A DNA stretch of 64,000 nt, from positions 62,001 to 126,000 of the forward strand of contig CAVWDE010000005.1 of NCBI GenBank assembly GCA_963753685.1, in the 5' to 3' direction. The DNA comes from DATAOG01 sp963753685 (GTDB lineage: Bacteria > Pseudomonadota > Alphaproteobacteria > Geminicoccales > Geminicoccaceae). A program made the translations under genes and the position numbers. Each line of letters begins with the position of its first letter. Within the stretch, counting starts at the first letter, position 1. Positions 45,598-54,158 of the stretch are shown here, piece by piece. Under the pieces are notes generated by a model. It was given only the letters and a program-made list of their open reading frames with translations, made no database searches and was not told where the DNA came from.

Positions 45598-46230
45598 TTA
45601 GGCGCCTTTGCCGCCGGGGCTGACTTTGAGCTGGTCGGCCATGCGCACCAGCTCGGCCAACGACCTCGCGTGCATTTTGCGCATCACCTGGCCGCGATGG
45701 ACCTTGACCGTGATCTCGCTCACCTCGAGGTTGGCGGCGATCTGCTTGTTCAGCCGTCCGGCCGCGACCAGCGCCATGATCTCGCGTTCGCGCGGCGTCA
45801 AGGCAGCGAAGCGCTGCCTCAGTGTGGCCAGGGCCGCCGCATCCCGGCGCTGGGCGCGATCCCGCTCGATTCCGAGCTGGACCGCATCGAGCAGCTCCTG
45901 GTCGTGGAACGGTTTGGTCAGGAACTCGATGGCGCCGGCTTTCATCGCCCGCACCGACATGGGAATGTCGCCGTGCCCGGTGATGAAGACGATCGGCAGA
46001 TGAACGCCCGACTCGCCCAACTCCCGCTGCAAGTCCAGCCCGCTGCGCCCCGGCAACCTGACATCCAGAACCAGGCAGCCGGGTGCGTCGGGCCGGTCGC
46101 TCCGCAGAAAGTCCTGGGTCGACGGGAACGCGCGCACCTCCAGACCGACCGAGCGCAACAGGCCCGCGAGAGCCTCTCGAACCGAAGCATCGTCGTCGAC
46201 CACGAAGACGACCGGTTGCTCCTCGCTCAT
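45598..46230 (-). CDS. FixJ/NarL-type response regulator
   Basis: Two-component regulator, 210 residues. The receiver domain has DDD at the acidic pocket (about residues 11-13), phospho-acceptor Asp in CLVLDVRLPG (about 55), the TGHGD motif and LTKPF with the conserved Lys (about 105). A LuxR-type helix-turn-helix follows: LTPREREIMALVAAGRLNKQ and EVSEITVKVHRGQVMRKM. ATG 46230 opens MSEEQPVVFVVDDDASVREA. No histidine kinase is next to it. The stop is 12 bases from the ISNCY right end, so the downstream context has changed. Confidence 0.88.
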   Translation of the reverse strand: MSEEQPVVFVVDDDASVREALAGLLRSVGLEVRAFPSTQDFLRSDRPDAPGCLVLDVRLPGRSGLDLQRELGESGVHLPIVFITGHGDIPMSVRAMKAGAIEFLTKPFHDQELLDAVQLGIERDRAQRRDAAALATLRQRFAALTPREREIMALVAAGRLNKQIAANLEVSEITVKVHRGQVMRKMHARSLAELVRMADQLKVSPGGKGA

Positions 46231-46627
46231 GACACAGCACCGCCCGCCATCGGCGGTGCGCCGCGCCAGGCATCTGGTTTTGTGTTGGTCGGGAAGGCGC
46301 CGCCCTTCGCATATAGGTCCATGGTTGACGTTTGCTCCTCTGAGGGCCGGCCGCTTCCCGGTCCGGCCAGCGAAGGCGCGACGGTCGTTCTGACGGGTCC
46401 GGTTGCGCGACTTCGGATGCCCGCAGCGTGGGCCCGAGGCCCGATGGCGGTCTTGAAGGATGCTGGCAATTCGTTGAACGATCAGGGGAGCGGAGTTTGT
46501 GCTTCCGACCGCGGCCACCCCGATCGGACTCCGTCCCGTCAGGGACTGGCTCGGACCTGCGGCGAACCGCCCGCACCGCACACCCTTTGTGTCAGGTGCC
46601 GGTCCGCGGTTCGGCCGCCGCACGCGG
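46231..46627. other. Interval between the two regulators, no gene recognised
   Basis: About 400 bases. The minus frame upstream of the response regulator stays open (for example RSPIGVAAVGSTNSAPLIVQ) but matches nothing I know and lacks a ribosome site. It is expected to carry the promoter of the response regulator; no boxes are evident. Confidence 0.3.
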
Positions 46628-47620
46628 CTAGCGGATGTCCTTCCTGAACTGGCCCGGCGTGACGCCCATCTTCGCGCGGAACATGCGGGTCATGTGCGCC
46701 TGATCGGAAAAGCCGCAGGACACGGCAATTTCCTTCAGCGCCAGATCGCCGATCCGCAGGAGATGCTGCACCCGTTCGACCCGCTTTTCGACGACGAAAG
46801 CATAGGCAGAGCAGCCGAGCGTGGCCCGCAATCGCCTGTTGAAGGTCCAGACACCAATTCCAAGCAGCTCGGCCATGTCCTCGAGGGTGATGGCGTCATG
46901 AAGATGCGCCTCGATGTAGTCTTCCAGCCGGGCGATCTCTTTTTTCGAGAACCCGCCCGGACCGGCCGGGGCTCGGTAGACGCAGGACGCGTAGCCTCTG
47001 AGAAGGCGCACCGCGAGCTGGACCGCCAGCGCTTCGGCATAGAGCGGCCCACCGAGGCATTGCTGCATGGCCTCGCGCGTCATCTCGTCCGCGACGTGGG
47101 TCACGATGGGATCGGACCCGCAAAGGAGATCGTGGAGATGAACCTCCGTGACCACTTTGCCCTGGATGTCGCTCGCGACGCGGGTCATCAAGCTGTCGGA
47201 CAGGTAGATGTGCGATACATCGATTGGCGCCGTCCAGTTCCAGCGCGAATCCGCCGATCGGGACAACAGGGAGAATTGTCCCGGGCCGCATCGGGTCCGG
47301 GTCCAGTGTCCGTCGAACTTCCTGTCCATGGGCGTATCGCCGTGGCGATACGCGACGATCATGAAGTCGTCCAGGGCAGGAACCTCGACGTCCTGGCCTT
47401 GGTACCGATAGGTGCGCTGAGCTATGTCCTTCCACCCCAGCCCGTCGCTGGCGCACATGATCTCTCCGGGGACCCAGATCGGCAGGTCCGCGGGCGTGAT
47501 CAGAGCCTTGGGATGCCTTTGCTCCTGCGGCACCTCGGCGTTCCTTTTCCCAAACACCGCGCCATCATGCGCGCGACAGGGTATTGCCTTTTGACCTGCT
47601 CCCCGGGCGTCCTCATTCAT
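46628..47620 (-). CDS. AraC-family transcriptional regulator
   Basis: DNA-binding regulator of 330 residues. The C-terminal AraC domain shows LEDMAELLGIGVWTFNRRLR (first helix-turn-helix) and LKEIAVSCGFSDQAHMTRMF with FRAKMGVTPGQFRKD (second). The N-terminal 200 residues (RTRCGPGQFSLLSRSADSRW, IDVSHIYLSDSLM) resemble the effector domain of the AraC group with a cupin-like start. The ATG at 47620 is the first in frame. The gene downstream (minus) is the response regulator. Targets cannot be told; the MetX-like gene is divergent to it. Confidence 0.82.
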   Translation of the reverse strand: MNEDARGAGQKAIPCRAHDGAVFGKRNAEVPQEQRHPKALITPADLPIWVPGEIMCASDGLGWKDIAQRTYRYQGQDVEVPALDDFMIVAYRHGDTPMDRKFDGHWTRTRCGPGQFSLLSRSADSRWNWTAPIDVSHIYLSDSLMTRVASDIQGKVVTEVHLHDLLCGSDPIVTHVADEMTREAMQQCLGGPLYAEALAVQLAVRLLRGYASCVYRAPAGPGGFSKKEIARLEDYIEAHLHDAITLEDMAELLGIGVWTFNRRLRATLGCSAYAFVVEKRVERVQHLLRIGDLALKEIAVSCGFSDQAHMTRMFRAKMGVTPGQFRKDIR

Positions 47621-47835
47621 TTCGAGAGCCCGACAGCGTTATAGCGGCTGACGGGCTGCGACGAAAGCGGCCGGGCGGCGGGCCTGGCTGGGGTTGTGCG
47701 TGGCAGCGGGGCTCCAGGGGCAGCATCCGGAAGGCCTCCAAGAACCTGGGCGAGAGCGGCGGGAACTGCTCTACGGAGGAAGGAGCTGGGAGGCGAGCAG
47801 GATCGCGCGCTAGGTCGGGACGAGGGAGACGGAAC

Positions 47836-48348
47836 GTGATCGAGAACTCCTACTACTCTCAGGAAGGCCACGGCCCCTACGCGATGCACGACATCGGCGA
47901 CCTCGAGCTCGAGGAAGGCGGGACACTCCGCGACTGCAAGCTCGCCGTGGCCACCCACGGCAAGCTCAACGCGGCCAAGGACAACGCGATCCTGGTGCCG
48001 ACCTGGTACTCCGGCACCAGCAAGATCATCGAGCAGGCGTACATCGGCAAGGGCCGGGCGCTCGACCCTGACAAGTGCTTCATCGTCGTCGTCAACCAGA
48101 TCGGCAACGGGCTGTCGAGCTCGCCGCACAACACGCCGGCACCGGGCGGGATGGCAAACTTCCCGAAAGTGCGCATCGGCGACGACGTGCGCGCGCAGCA
48201 CCGGCTGCTGACCGAGCGGTTCGGGCTGACCAGCCTCGCCCTCGTCGTCGGCGGCTCGATGGGGGCGCAGCAGACCTACGAGTGGGCGGTGCGCTACCCC
48301 GAGATGGTCGAGCGCGCCGCGCCGATCGCCGGCACCGCGAAGAATACC
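47836..48348 (+). pseudogene. MetX-like alpha/beta hydrolase, 3'-truncated
   Basis: GTG 47836 with GAGGGAGAC upstream opens VIENSYYSQEGHGPYAMHDI. KLAVATHGKLNAAKDNAILV, GLSSSPHNTPAP and VGGSMGAQQTYEWAVRYPEM (nucleophile Ser in GGSMGA) identify the homoserine O-acetyltransferase-type hydrolase family. The sequence ends after PIAGTAKNT (about residue 171), where phage portal sequence begins; the family needs another 170 residues including the catalytic Asp and His. It cannot be active. Divergent from the AraC regulator. Confidence 0.7.
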
Positions 48349-48719
48349 GGTCTGGCAGCGCTGGGTACGAGACGCGGTCCTCGCAGGCGCTGTGGATCTG
48401 CCGGGCTTCGCCTCGGACCAAGCCCGGCATCAAGTGGATTCCCCCGAAGTGGGACTGGGTCGACCCACTTAAGGACCGTAAGGCCGAAATCGAGGCGATC
48501 GACGCCGGGCTCAAGTCCCGCTCGGACGTCATCGAGAGCGAGGGCTACGACGCTGAGGAGGTCGATCGCCGCATCGCTGCTGACCACGCCCGCGAGCAGG
48601 AGCTCGGGCTCAGCTTCGGGCAGAAGGGGCAAGGTCAAGAGCCTGCCGCGGGTGCCCAGTCCGACCCTGAGCAGCGCGATTCTTCCAATACTTCGACCAC
48701 CGAGGAGAACGCCGCGTAA
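48349..48719 (+). pseudogene. Phage portal protein (lambda family), C-terminal remnant
   Basis: The first 25 residues read in one frame (VWQRWVRDAVLAGAVDLPGF), then after an indel KPGIKWIPPKWDWVDPLKDR, IDAGLKSRSDVIESEGYDAE and RAREQELGLSFG in another, ending EENAA at 48719. These are the closing blocks of lambda-type portal proteins. TAATG overlap with the following protease gene is the normal phage gene order. Confidence 0.7.
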
Positions 48720-49124
48720 TGCGCCGCTGGTACGAGTTCGTGCCCGGGCCAGGGGCGCCGAGATCGTGATCTACGACGAGATCGGCGCCTTCTTCATCCC
48801 GGCCAAGGCCTTCCTCGACGAGCTGAAGGCGCTCGGCCCGATCGCCGAGCCCACGGTCCGGATCAACAACCCGGGCGGCTCGGTGTTCGATGGCGTCGCC
48901 ATCTACAACGCGCTCAAGCGACACTAGGCGCGGGTCACGGTCTGGATCGACGGCATCGCCGCCTCGATCGCGAGCATGATCGCCATGGCGGGCGATGAGA
49001 TCGTGATGCCCGAGAACGCCATGCTCGTACTCCACGACCCCTCCGGGCTGGTGGCGGGCACGGCCTCGGAGATGCGCTCGACGGCCGGCGCACTCGACAA
49101 GATGGCGACCGCGATGGTCGCCGG

Positions 49125-50069
49125 CTAGCTGTTGTTGCCAAGGAGGTTGTTCAGTCTGCTGGCAGGGGTAGCGGCGTGAATGCCGGCATGGGGTCGGTGG
49201 TGATTGTACCAGTGCAGCCAGGCCGGCATGGCGCTGGCCCGCGCCTTTGAGCTGGCGTAGGGCCGGCCATAGAGCCATTCGCGCAGGGCGGTCTGGATGA
49301 AGCGCTCGGCCTTGCCGTTGGTGCGCGGCCGGTAAGGCTGCGTGGTGAGGTGGCGGGCGCCGAGCTCGGCGAGGGCGGCCTTGAAGGCGCGCGCGTGGGT
49401 ATAGGCGAAGGCGTTGTCGGTCATGACCCGCTCGATGCGCACCCCGAGGCCGGCGAACCAGGCGGCGGCGCGCGCGAGAAAGCCGGCGCAGCTTTCGCCG
49501 CGCTCGTCGGGCAGGACTTCCGTGTAGGCCAGGCGCGAGGCATCGTCGATCGCGACGTGCAGGTATTCCCAGCCAAGCCCGCGCGCCCGGTGGCCGCGCC
49601 GGTCGCCGGTGACCCGGTGGCCCAGCCCGGCGATCCGGCCGCGCTTCTTGGTGTCGATGTGGAGCAGCTCGCCGGCCGCGCGGCGCTGGTAGCGGACCAC
49701 CGGCGGCTTGACCTCGAGCGCGCTCAGGCGGCCGAGCCCGAGCCGGCGCAGCACGGTGCCGATGGTCGAGACCGGCCGGCCCAGGGCGCGGGCGATGCGC
49801 GGGCCGCTCCAGCGCTGGCGGCGCAGGCGCTCGATCATGGCGATGGTCGCGGCGGGCAGCCGGTGGGGCGATCGGGCGGGCGCCGAGCTGCGATCATGGA
49901 GGGCGCGCTCGCCGCCCGCCCGATACCGTGCCAGCCAGGTGTAGGCGGTGCGTTCGGAGATCCCGGCCGCCGCCGCTGCGGCCATCACCTGCCAGCCGGC
50001 TTGGCGCACCCGCTGGACCAGAAGGAGTCGACCATGGACCGTCATGCGCGCATGCTTATGGACGTTCAT
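49125..50069 (-). CDS. IS481-family transposase
   Basis: 314-residue integrase-like DDE transposase. Helix-turn-helix regions come first (AAAAAGISERTAYTWLARYR), then the rve core: LLHIDTKKRGRIAG with the first Asp, VMTDNAFAYTHARAF with the second, and RPRTNGKAERFIQTALREWL with the Glu. ATG 50069 gives MNVHKHARMTVHGRLLLVQR. The stop TAG (complement of 49125-49127) lies in the duplicated CTAG target, so each insertion supplies the stop codon. Apparently intact. Confidence 0.9.
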   Translation of the reverse strand: MNVHKHARMTVHGRLLLVQRVRQAGWQVMAAAAAAGISERTAYTWLARYRAGGERALHDRSSAPARSPHRLPAATIAMIERLRRQRWSGPRIARALGRPVSTIGTVLRRLGLGRLSALEVKPPVVRYQRRAAGELLHIDTKKRGRIAGLGHRVTGDRRGHRARGLGWEYLHVAIDDASRLAYTEVLPDERGESCAGFLARAAAWFAGLGVRIERVMTDNAFAYTHARAFKAALAELGARHLTTQPYRPRTNGKAERFIQTALREWLYGRPYASSKARASAMPAWLHWYNHHRPHAGIHAATPASRLNNLLGNNS

Positions 50070-50155
50070 CCGAGGCTCCCGGGGCAGCTGTTCAGGTCTC
50101 ACAACCACAGCTTCAACCCCATGCCTCGGATGAACAACCTTCATAGCAACGACAC
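49129..50155 (-). mobile_element. IS481-family insertion sequence, complete
   Basis: Ends CTGTTGTTGCCAAGGAGG (from 49129) and, inverted, GTGTCGTTGCTATGAAGG (back from 50155), flanked by CTAG at 49125-49128 and 50156-50159. IS481 elements are known to target CTAG-centred sites. It is inserted in the phage protease gene. Confidence 0.85.
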
Positions 50156-50728
50156 CTAGCGCGACAAGTCCGGCACCGGGGATGCCGAGATCGAGGCGCT
50201 GATGGCGGCCGAGACCTGGCTCTCCGCCGAGGAGGCGCTCGAGCTGGGGCTCGCTGATCGCGTCGAGCAGCCCGTGCGCATGGCGGCGCACTTCGACTTT
50301 TCCCGCTTCCGCAACCCGCCGCCGCAGCTTGCGGCGCTCGCTGCCAGCATCGCTGTACAGACCGCCGAGGCAACAGCCGAACCGGGCACTTCGCCGGGAG
50401 TTGACGCCGGCAACGGCTCGAAGCTCACCCTGCAGCCAACCGCACAGGCCATCGATCTGGACACGGTGCGGACCAACGAGCGCCGGGCCACGCTCGCCTA
50501 CGCCGCCGAGGTCCACGAGCTCTGTCTGATCGCCAACCGGAGCGACCTGTCGGCAGGGTTCATCGCCAAGGCGACGCCGGTGGCTCAGGTCCGTACGGCC
50601 CTGCTCGAGGTGCGCGCCATCGAGGACGAGGCCAGGCCCGGCCCGCCAGCGTCGACCCGGGACCAGCTGCGATCGACACCGCGGCGATCTACGCCGCCTG
50701 CAACCAGCACTGCCGATAGGAGGCATCC

Positions 50729-51022
50729 ATGGCTGAGCTTCAGGAAGGCCAGGACGCCTGCGAGTTCATCGTCTCGTAGCGCAACGGCAGCATCTCGCGC
50801 GAGACCATCACCGTGCGCTCGGGCGCGAGCCTCGAGCCTGGTGCCGTCCTCGGCAAGGTTACCGCCAGCGGCAAGTACAAGGCGCTCGACCCGGCCGCCG
50901 CCGATGCCGAAGGCGTCGCGATTGTCCGGCTCGCCGAGGCGAACGCCGCCGAGCTGGTCTGGCCCGCCGGCATCACCGGCGGCGTGCAGACCACCGCCCT
51001 CCGCCAGCTCGCCGCGCTTTTC
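50729..51022 (+). pseudogene. Phage head decoration protein (lambda gpD-like) with amber codon
   Basis: ATG 50729 follows AGGAGGCATCC. MAELQEGQDACEFIVS is followed by TAG at 50777-50779, then RNGSISRETITVRSGASLEP and GAVLGKVTASGKYKALDP continue in the same frame, the normal start of the decoration-protein family. It ends with TTALRQLAALFIIAR, where capsid sequence takes over in another frame. The amber and the altered end make it a pseudogene. Confidence 0.65.
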
Positions 51023-51515
51023 ATCATCGCGAGGGCAGCCTCAACCTGGTCGAGACCACCGCCCGCGGCGCGCCCGCGATCCAGAACACGCCGGCCAGGA
51101 TCGTATCCTCGAGCGCGATGTGCGGCACCACCAGCGAGCGGGCCTTGCGCTTGTTGGTGAAGGTCCAGAACGTGCGCGCCTTCGGCTCGGAGAGCATGCT
51201 CGACGGCGTCCAGGCGGTGGTCAAACAGCGTCTTTCCGAGATGGCGACCAAGATGGATGCCACTCTGGAGCATCTCCGGATCGGCACAATCAAGGGCCAG
51301 ATCCTCGATGCCGACGGTTCGGCCGCGATCCCACGGTCCGACGAAGGTCGGATCTCGCCTCTGTTGTGACGGTTGATTGGTCCTTCCGGGCGATCGACCC
51401 GCGACCTGTTCACCGAGTTCGGCGTCAACCAGCACACCGAGATCGACTTCGCCTCAACAACGTCACACCGGCCACGACCGATCTGCATCCCGGTCCGGTC
51501 AAATCGGCCTTCTCG
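51023..51515 (+). pseudogene. Phage major capsid protein (lambda gpE-like), remnants
   Basis: Pieces in order: REGSLNLVETTARGAPAIQN, then VKVQNVRAFGSESMLDGVQA, LSEMATKMDATLEHLRIGTI and KGQILDADGS, then after a break STRDLFTEFGVNQHTEIDFA and LNNVTPATTDLHPG. All are segments of lambda-type capsid proteins. The pieces lie in two or three frames and the C-terminal half is missing, replaced by the AsmA-like gene. Confidence 0.65.
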
Positions 51516-51627
51516 CGTTTTTGGCAGCAACTCGATTCCGACCGCAGGACGGGCTATCATCCAGGTGAACTGCCGGCCACCGAGGCCGTTCGACGGAGCG
51601 GCCCGCTTGGATTGGGAGAACGACTGC

Positions 51628-53979
51628 TTGCGGCTGCTGCTGAGTATTCTAATAGTGCTGGCCGTGGTCGTGGGCGGCTTGGCAGGGTTCTGGTGGCTCG
51701 GCGGGCCTGACGTGCACCGTTGGGTGGCACGCCGGATGCTCGAACTCGTTCTCAAGCGCGACGTCCACGTCGATGGCACGCTTGAGGTCGAACTCGGCGC
51801 CGAACCACTGCTTCAGCTGACCGGTCTTCGGATCGACAATCCCCCCTGGGCCGAGACGCCGACCCAGCTTCAGATCGCGCGCGCCCAGATCCGGATGGCG
51901 CTTGGCCCGTTGCTGCGGCGCAAGCTCGTGTTCCGGCTGGTTGCCCTCGAGGGGGTGACGATCGCTCTCGAGACCGCCGGGGACGGTCGTCATAGCTGGC
52001 AATCGGAACGTCCACAGCCGTGGGCACCACCGCGCGCGACGAGGGTTGTCATACCGTTGTTCGACCGCCTGTCGGTGAGCGATGCGACCGTCACCTACCA
52101 CGACCGAGGGGACGGCCGGCGCACCCGATTGCACATCGTGAGCCTGACCGATCAACATGACGACACTTCTGGGGACATGCGGCTGGACGCCGATGGTGAC
52201 ATCAACGGCAAAGCCTTTCGGATGCGAGGAACGTCCGGGGACCTGGAAACAGCGTTGGCCGCGACTGCCCCCTGGCCTCTTGAGCTCGAGATCCAGCTGC
52301 CGTCGATCGATGCCAGGCTCGCGGGCGCGGTCGCCGACGTCGCCCACGCCGCAGGTCTGGACCTGCTGCTTGAGGCTCGAAGCCCGTCGTTGCTGGCTGC
52401 CGCCAAGGCGTGGAATTTGAGCGTTCCGGTGGATGGGCAGATTACGGTCAACGCCCGACTGGGCGGTGATCTCGCGGCGCTCTCGCTCGCCGCGGTGCGC
52501 GTCGAGATGATCAGCTCTGACCGTGATCACCTCCAGCTCTCAGGCGGCGTGGGCAACGTCTGGGAGGGCAGCGGGCTCGACGGACGTGTCACCTTGAAGC
52601 TCGATTCTGCGGGGCAGCTCGGCAAGCTCCTTCCCGTGGGCTGGCGTATCCCGAGCCAGATCGAAGCCGCTGCGAGTGTCGGCGGCAGTCTCGCCGCGCT
52701 GGCGTTCGACGACCTCTCGGCGGATATCCGTGGGCCAGGCGACAGCAGGCTCAGGCTCGCGGGGAGCTTCCGAGTTGCCACCCCGGAAGGCGTGCGCCTC
52801 GAACGGTTCGATTTGACCTCGAGCCTCGAGATCCCGCGCATTGCCGACCTGTTCGACGTCGGCGGCCCCGGGCTCGGGCGGTTCCGGTTCGAAGGCAAGC
52901 TGTCCGGCGCCGCGGGGCGGTTCGATGCCGACGGCCGGGCCGGGCTGGGCGAGACCCAATTCGATGGGGTCCTTACCGGCGACTTCAGTGATGCGCGACC
53001 GAGCTTCAAAGGCCGCCTGCATTCCCCGCAAGTCCACTTGGCAGATCTCGGCTTGACACCGGCGGCTTCAGGGGATGCGACCCCGGCGCTTCAGGCGCCC
53101 GCGAGCGCGGAGCCGCACCTGTTCGGTCGCGAACCGTTGCCACTCGACAGTCTTCAGAAACTCGATCTTGACTTGGAAGTGCAGCTCGACAGCCTCAAAG
53201 GTGTCGCGCTGGCCATCGATCAAGCCAAAGCGCGCGTCTTGCTCACGGAGGGCAGACTGCAACTGTCACCGTTGCGGTTCGACGTCGTGGGCGGCTATGC
53301 GGAGATCAACGCCGAGGTGGACGTGCGCGCGCCGACGCCGGAATGGCGGGTGCGGGCCGAGGCTAATGACGTCGATCTAGGCAATGCCTGGCGCCAGTTG
53401 GAGACTGATGTGCCGCTGAATGGCCAGCTCGACCTCGTCCTTGACCTTCAGGCGAGGGGCAGGTCGCCGCGGGACCTTGCCAGTTCGCTGTCCGGCGATC
53501 TCAACATCGCCTTAGAACGCGGTCGGATCCAGTCGCGGCTGTTTGGCCTGACCACGATGAACCTTGCTCACTGGCTCGTCGCCCCGTCGACGCGCCGCGG
53601 CTATGCCAGGATCAACTGCTTCGTCGCGCGTTCCCAAGTCGACAATGGCGTTGCCGAGCTGCGCACGCTGGTGTTGGACACGCCGAACGTGGTCGCGGCC
53701 GGCACGGGCTCCATCGATTTCGCGCGCGAAACGCTCGATGTTCAGATTCGTCCCAGCGCCAAGCAGAGGCGCCTGGTCGAGTTGGTGACCCCCTTCGCCA
53801 TCACAGGGAGCCTTGCCAGGCCATCTGTGTCGGCCAGCACCACAGGCGCGGCCACGCGCGCGTTGGCGCGGGTCGCCCTTAGTCCAGTCAATCTCCTGGG
53901 TTCGTTGCTGCCGTTCGTCAACAATCGGGGCGCGGATCCAGACAACCCCTGCCTGACCCTCACGATGCCGACGCCATGA
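51628..53979 (+). CDS. AsmA-family protein
   Basis: Large inner-membrane-anchored periplasmic protein (783 residues) of the AsmA/TamB/YhdP superfamily, thought to help move phospholipids between membranes. The first 25 residues form a membrane anchor (LLLSILIVLAVVVGGLAGFW). Repeated beta-strand sequence follows; RIDNPPWAETPTQLQIARAQ (about residues 71-90) is the conserved NP-W region of AsmA N-termini, and the C-terminal AsmA_2 part has LSGDLNIALERGRIQSRLFG and LDTPNVVAAGTGSIDFARET. TTG 51628 is chosen: GGGAGAACGA precedes it and the anchor starts there. Upstream frame sequence is capsid remnant, so the native promoter may be lost. Confidence 0.8.
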   Translation: MRLLLSILIVLAVVVGGLAGFWWLGGPDVHRWVARRMLELVLKRDVHVDGTLEVELGAEPLLQLTGLRIDNPPWAETPTQLQIARAQIRMALGPLLRRKLVFRLVALEGVTIALETAGDGRHSWQSERPQPWAPPRATRVVIPLFDRLSVSDATVTYHDRGDGRRTRLHIVSLTDQHDDTSGDMRLDADGDINGKAFRMRGTSGDLETALAATAPWPLELEIQLPSIDARLAGAVADVAHAAGLDLLLEARSPSLLAAAKAWNLSVPVDGQITVNARLGGDLAALSLAAVRVEMISSDRDHLQLSGGVGNVWEGSGLDGRVTLKLDSAGQLGKLLPVGWRIPSQIEAAASVGGSLAALAFDDLSADIRGPGDSRLRLAGSFRVATPEGVRLERFDLTSSLEIPRIADLFDVGGPGLGRFRFEGKLSGAAGRFDADGRAGLGETQFDGVLTGDFSDARPSFKGRLHSPQVHLADLGLTPAASGDATPALQAPASAEPHLFGREPLPLDSLQKLDLDLEVQLDSLKGVALAIDQAKARVLLTEGRLQLSPLRFDVVGGYAEINAEVDVRAPTPEWRVRAEANDVDLGNAWRQLETDVPLNGQLDLVLDLQARGRSPRDLASSLSGDLNIALERGRIQSRLFGLTTMNLAHWLVAPSTRRGYARINCFVARSQVDNGVAELRTLVLDTPNVVAAGTGSIDFARETLDVQIRPSAKQRRLVELVTPFAITGSLARPSVSASTTGAATRALARVALSPVNLLGSLLPFVNNRGADPDNPCLTLTMPTP

Positions 53980-54158
53980 AGGTCTCGACGGCTTCCGAAC
54001 CTTCGGCGCCCGGTCGCGCCCGCCGTTAGCGCAAGACGCGTGCGCGTGCCTCATCGTTCGACCGGCAAGCACCTGGCCCTATGCTTGGGCGATGTCGGGA
54101 GGGCCGCCGCCCGATCTGGACAGGTGTGCGGTGGATCGCGTCAAAGCGGAGCATGGCG

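Larger units (their letters stand above)
48719..50681 (+). pseudogene. Phage ClpP/S49-like head protease, interrupted by amber, frameshift and IS481
   Basis: The head-maturation protease starts at ATG 48719 (MRRWYEFV), shifts frame, then reads VIYDEIGAFFIPAKAFLDEL and INNPGGSVFDGVAIYNALKR, meets an in-frame TAG at 48925-48927, and continues VTVWIDGIAASIASMIAMAG (catalytic Ser region) and MLVLHDPSG (catalytic His). At 49125-49128 an IS481 copy interrupts it; the coding sequence resumes at 50156 with EIEALMAAETWLSAEEALEL and GLADRV. The linker-rich tail runs to about 50681. Confidence 0.75.
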
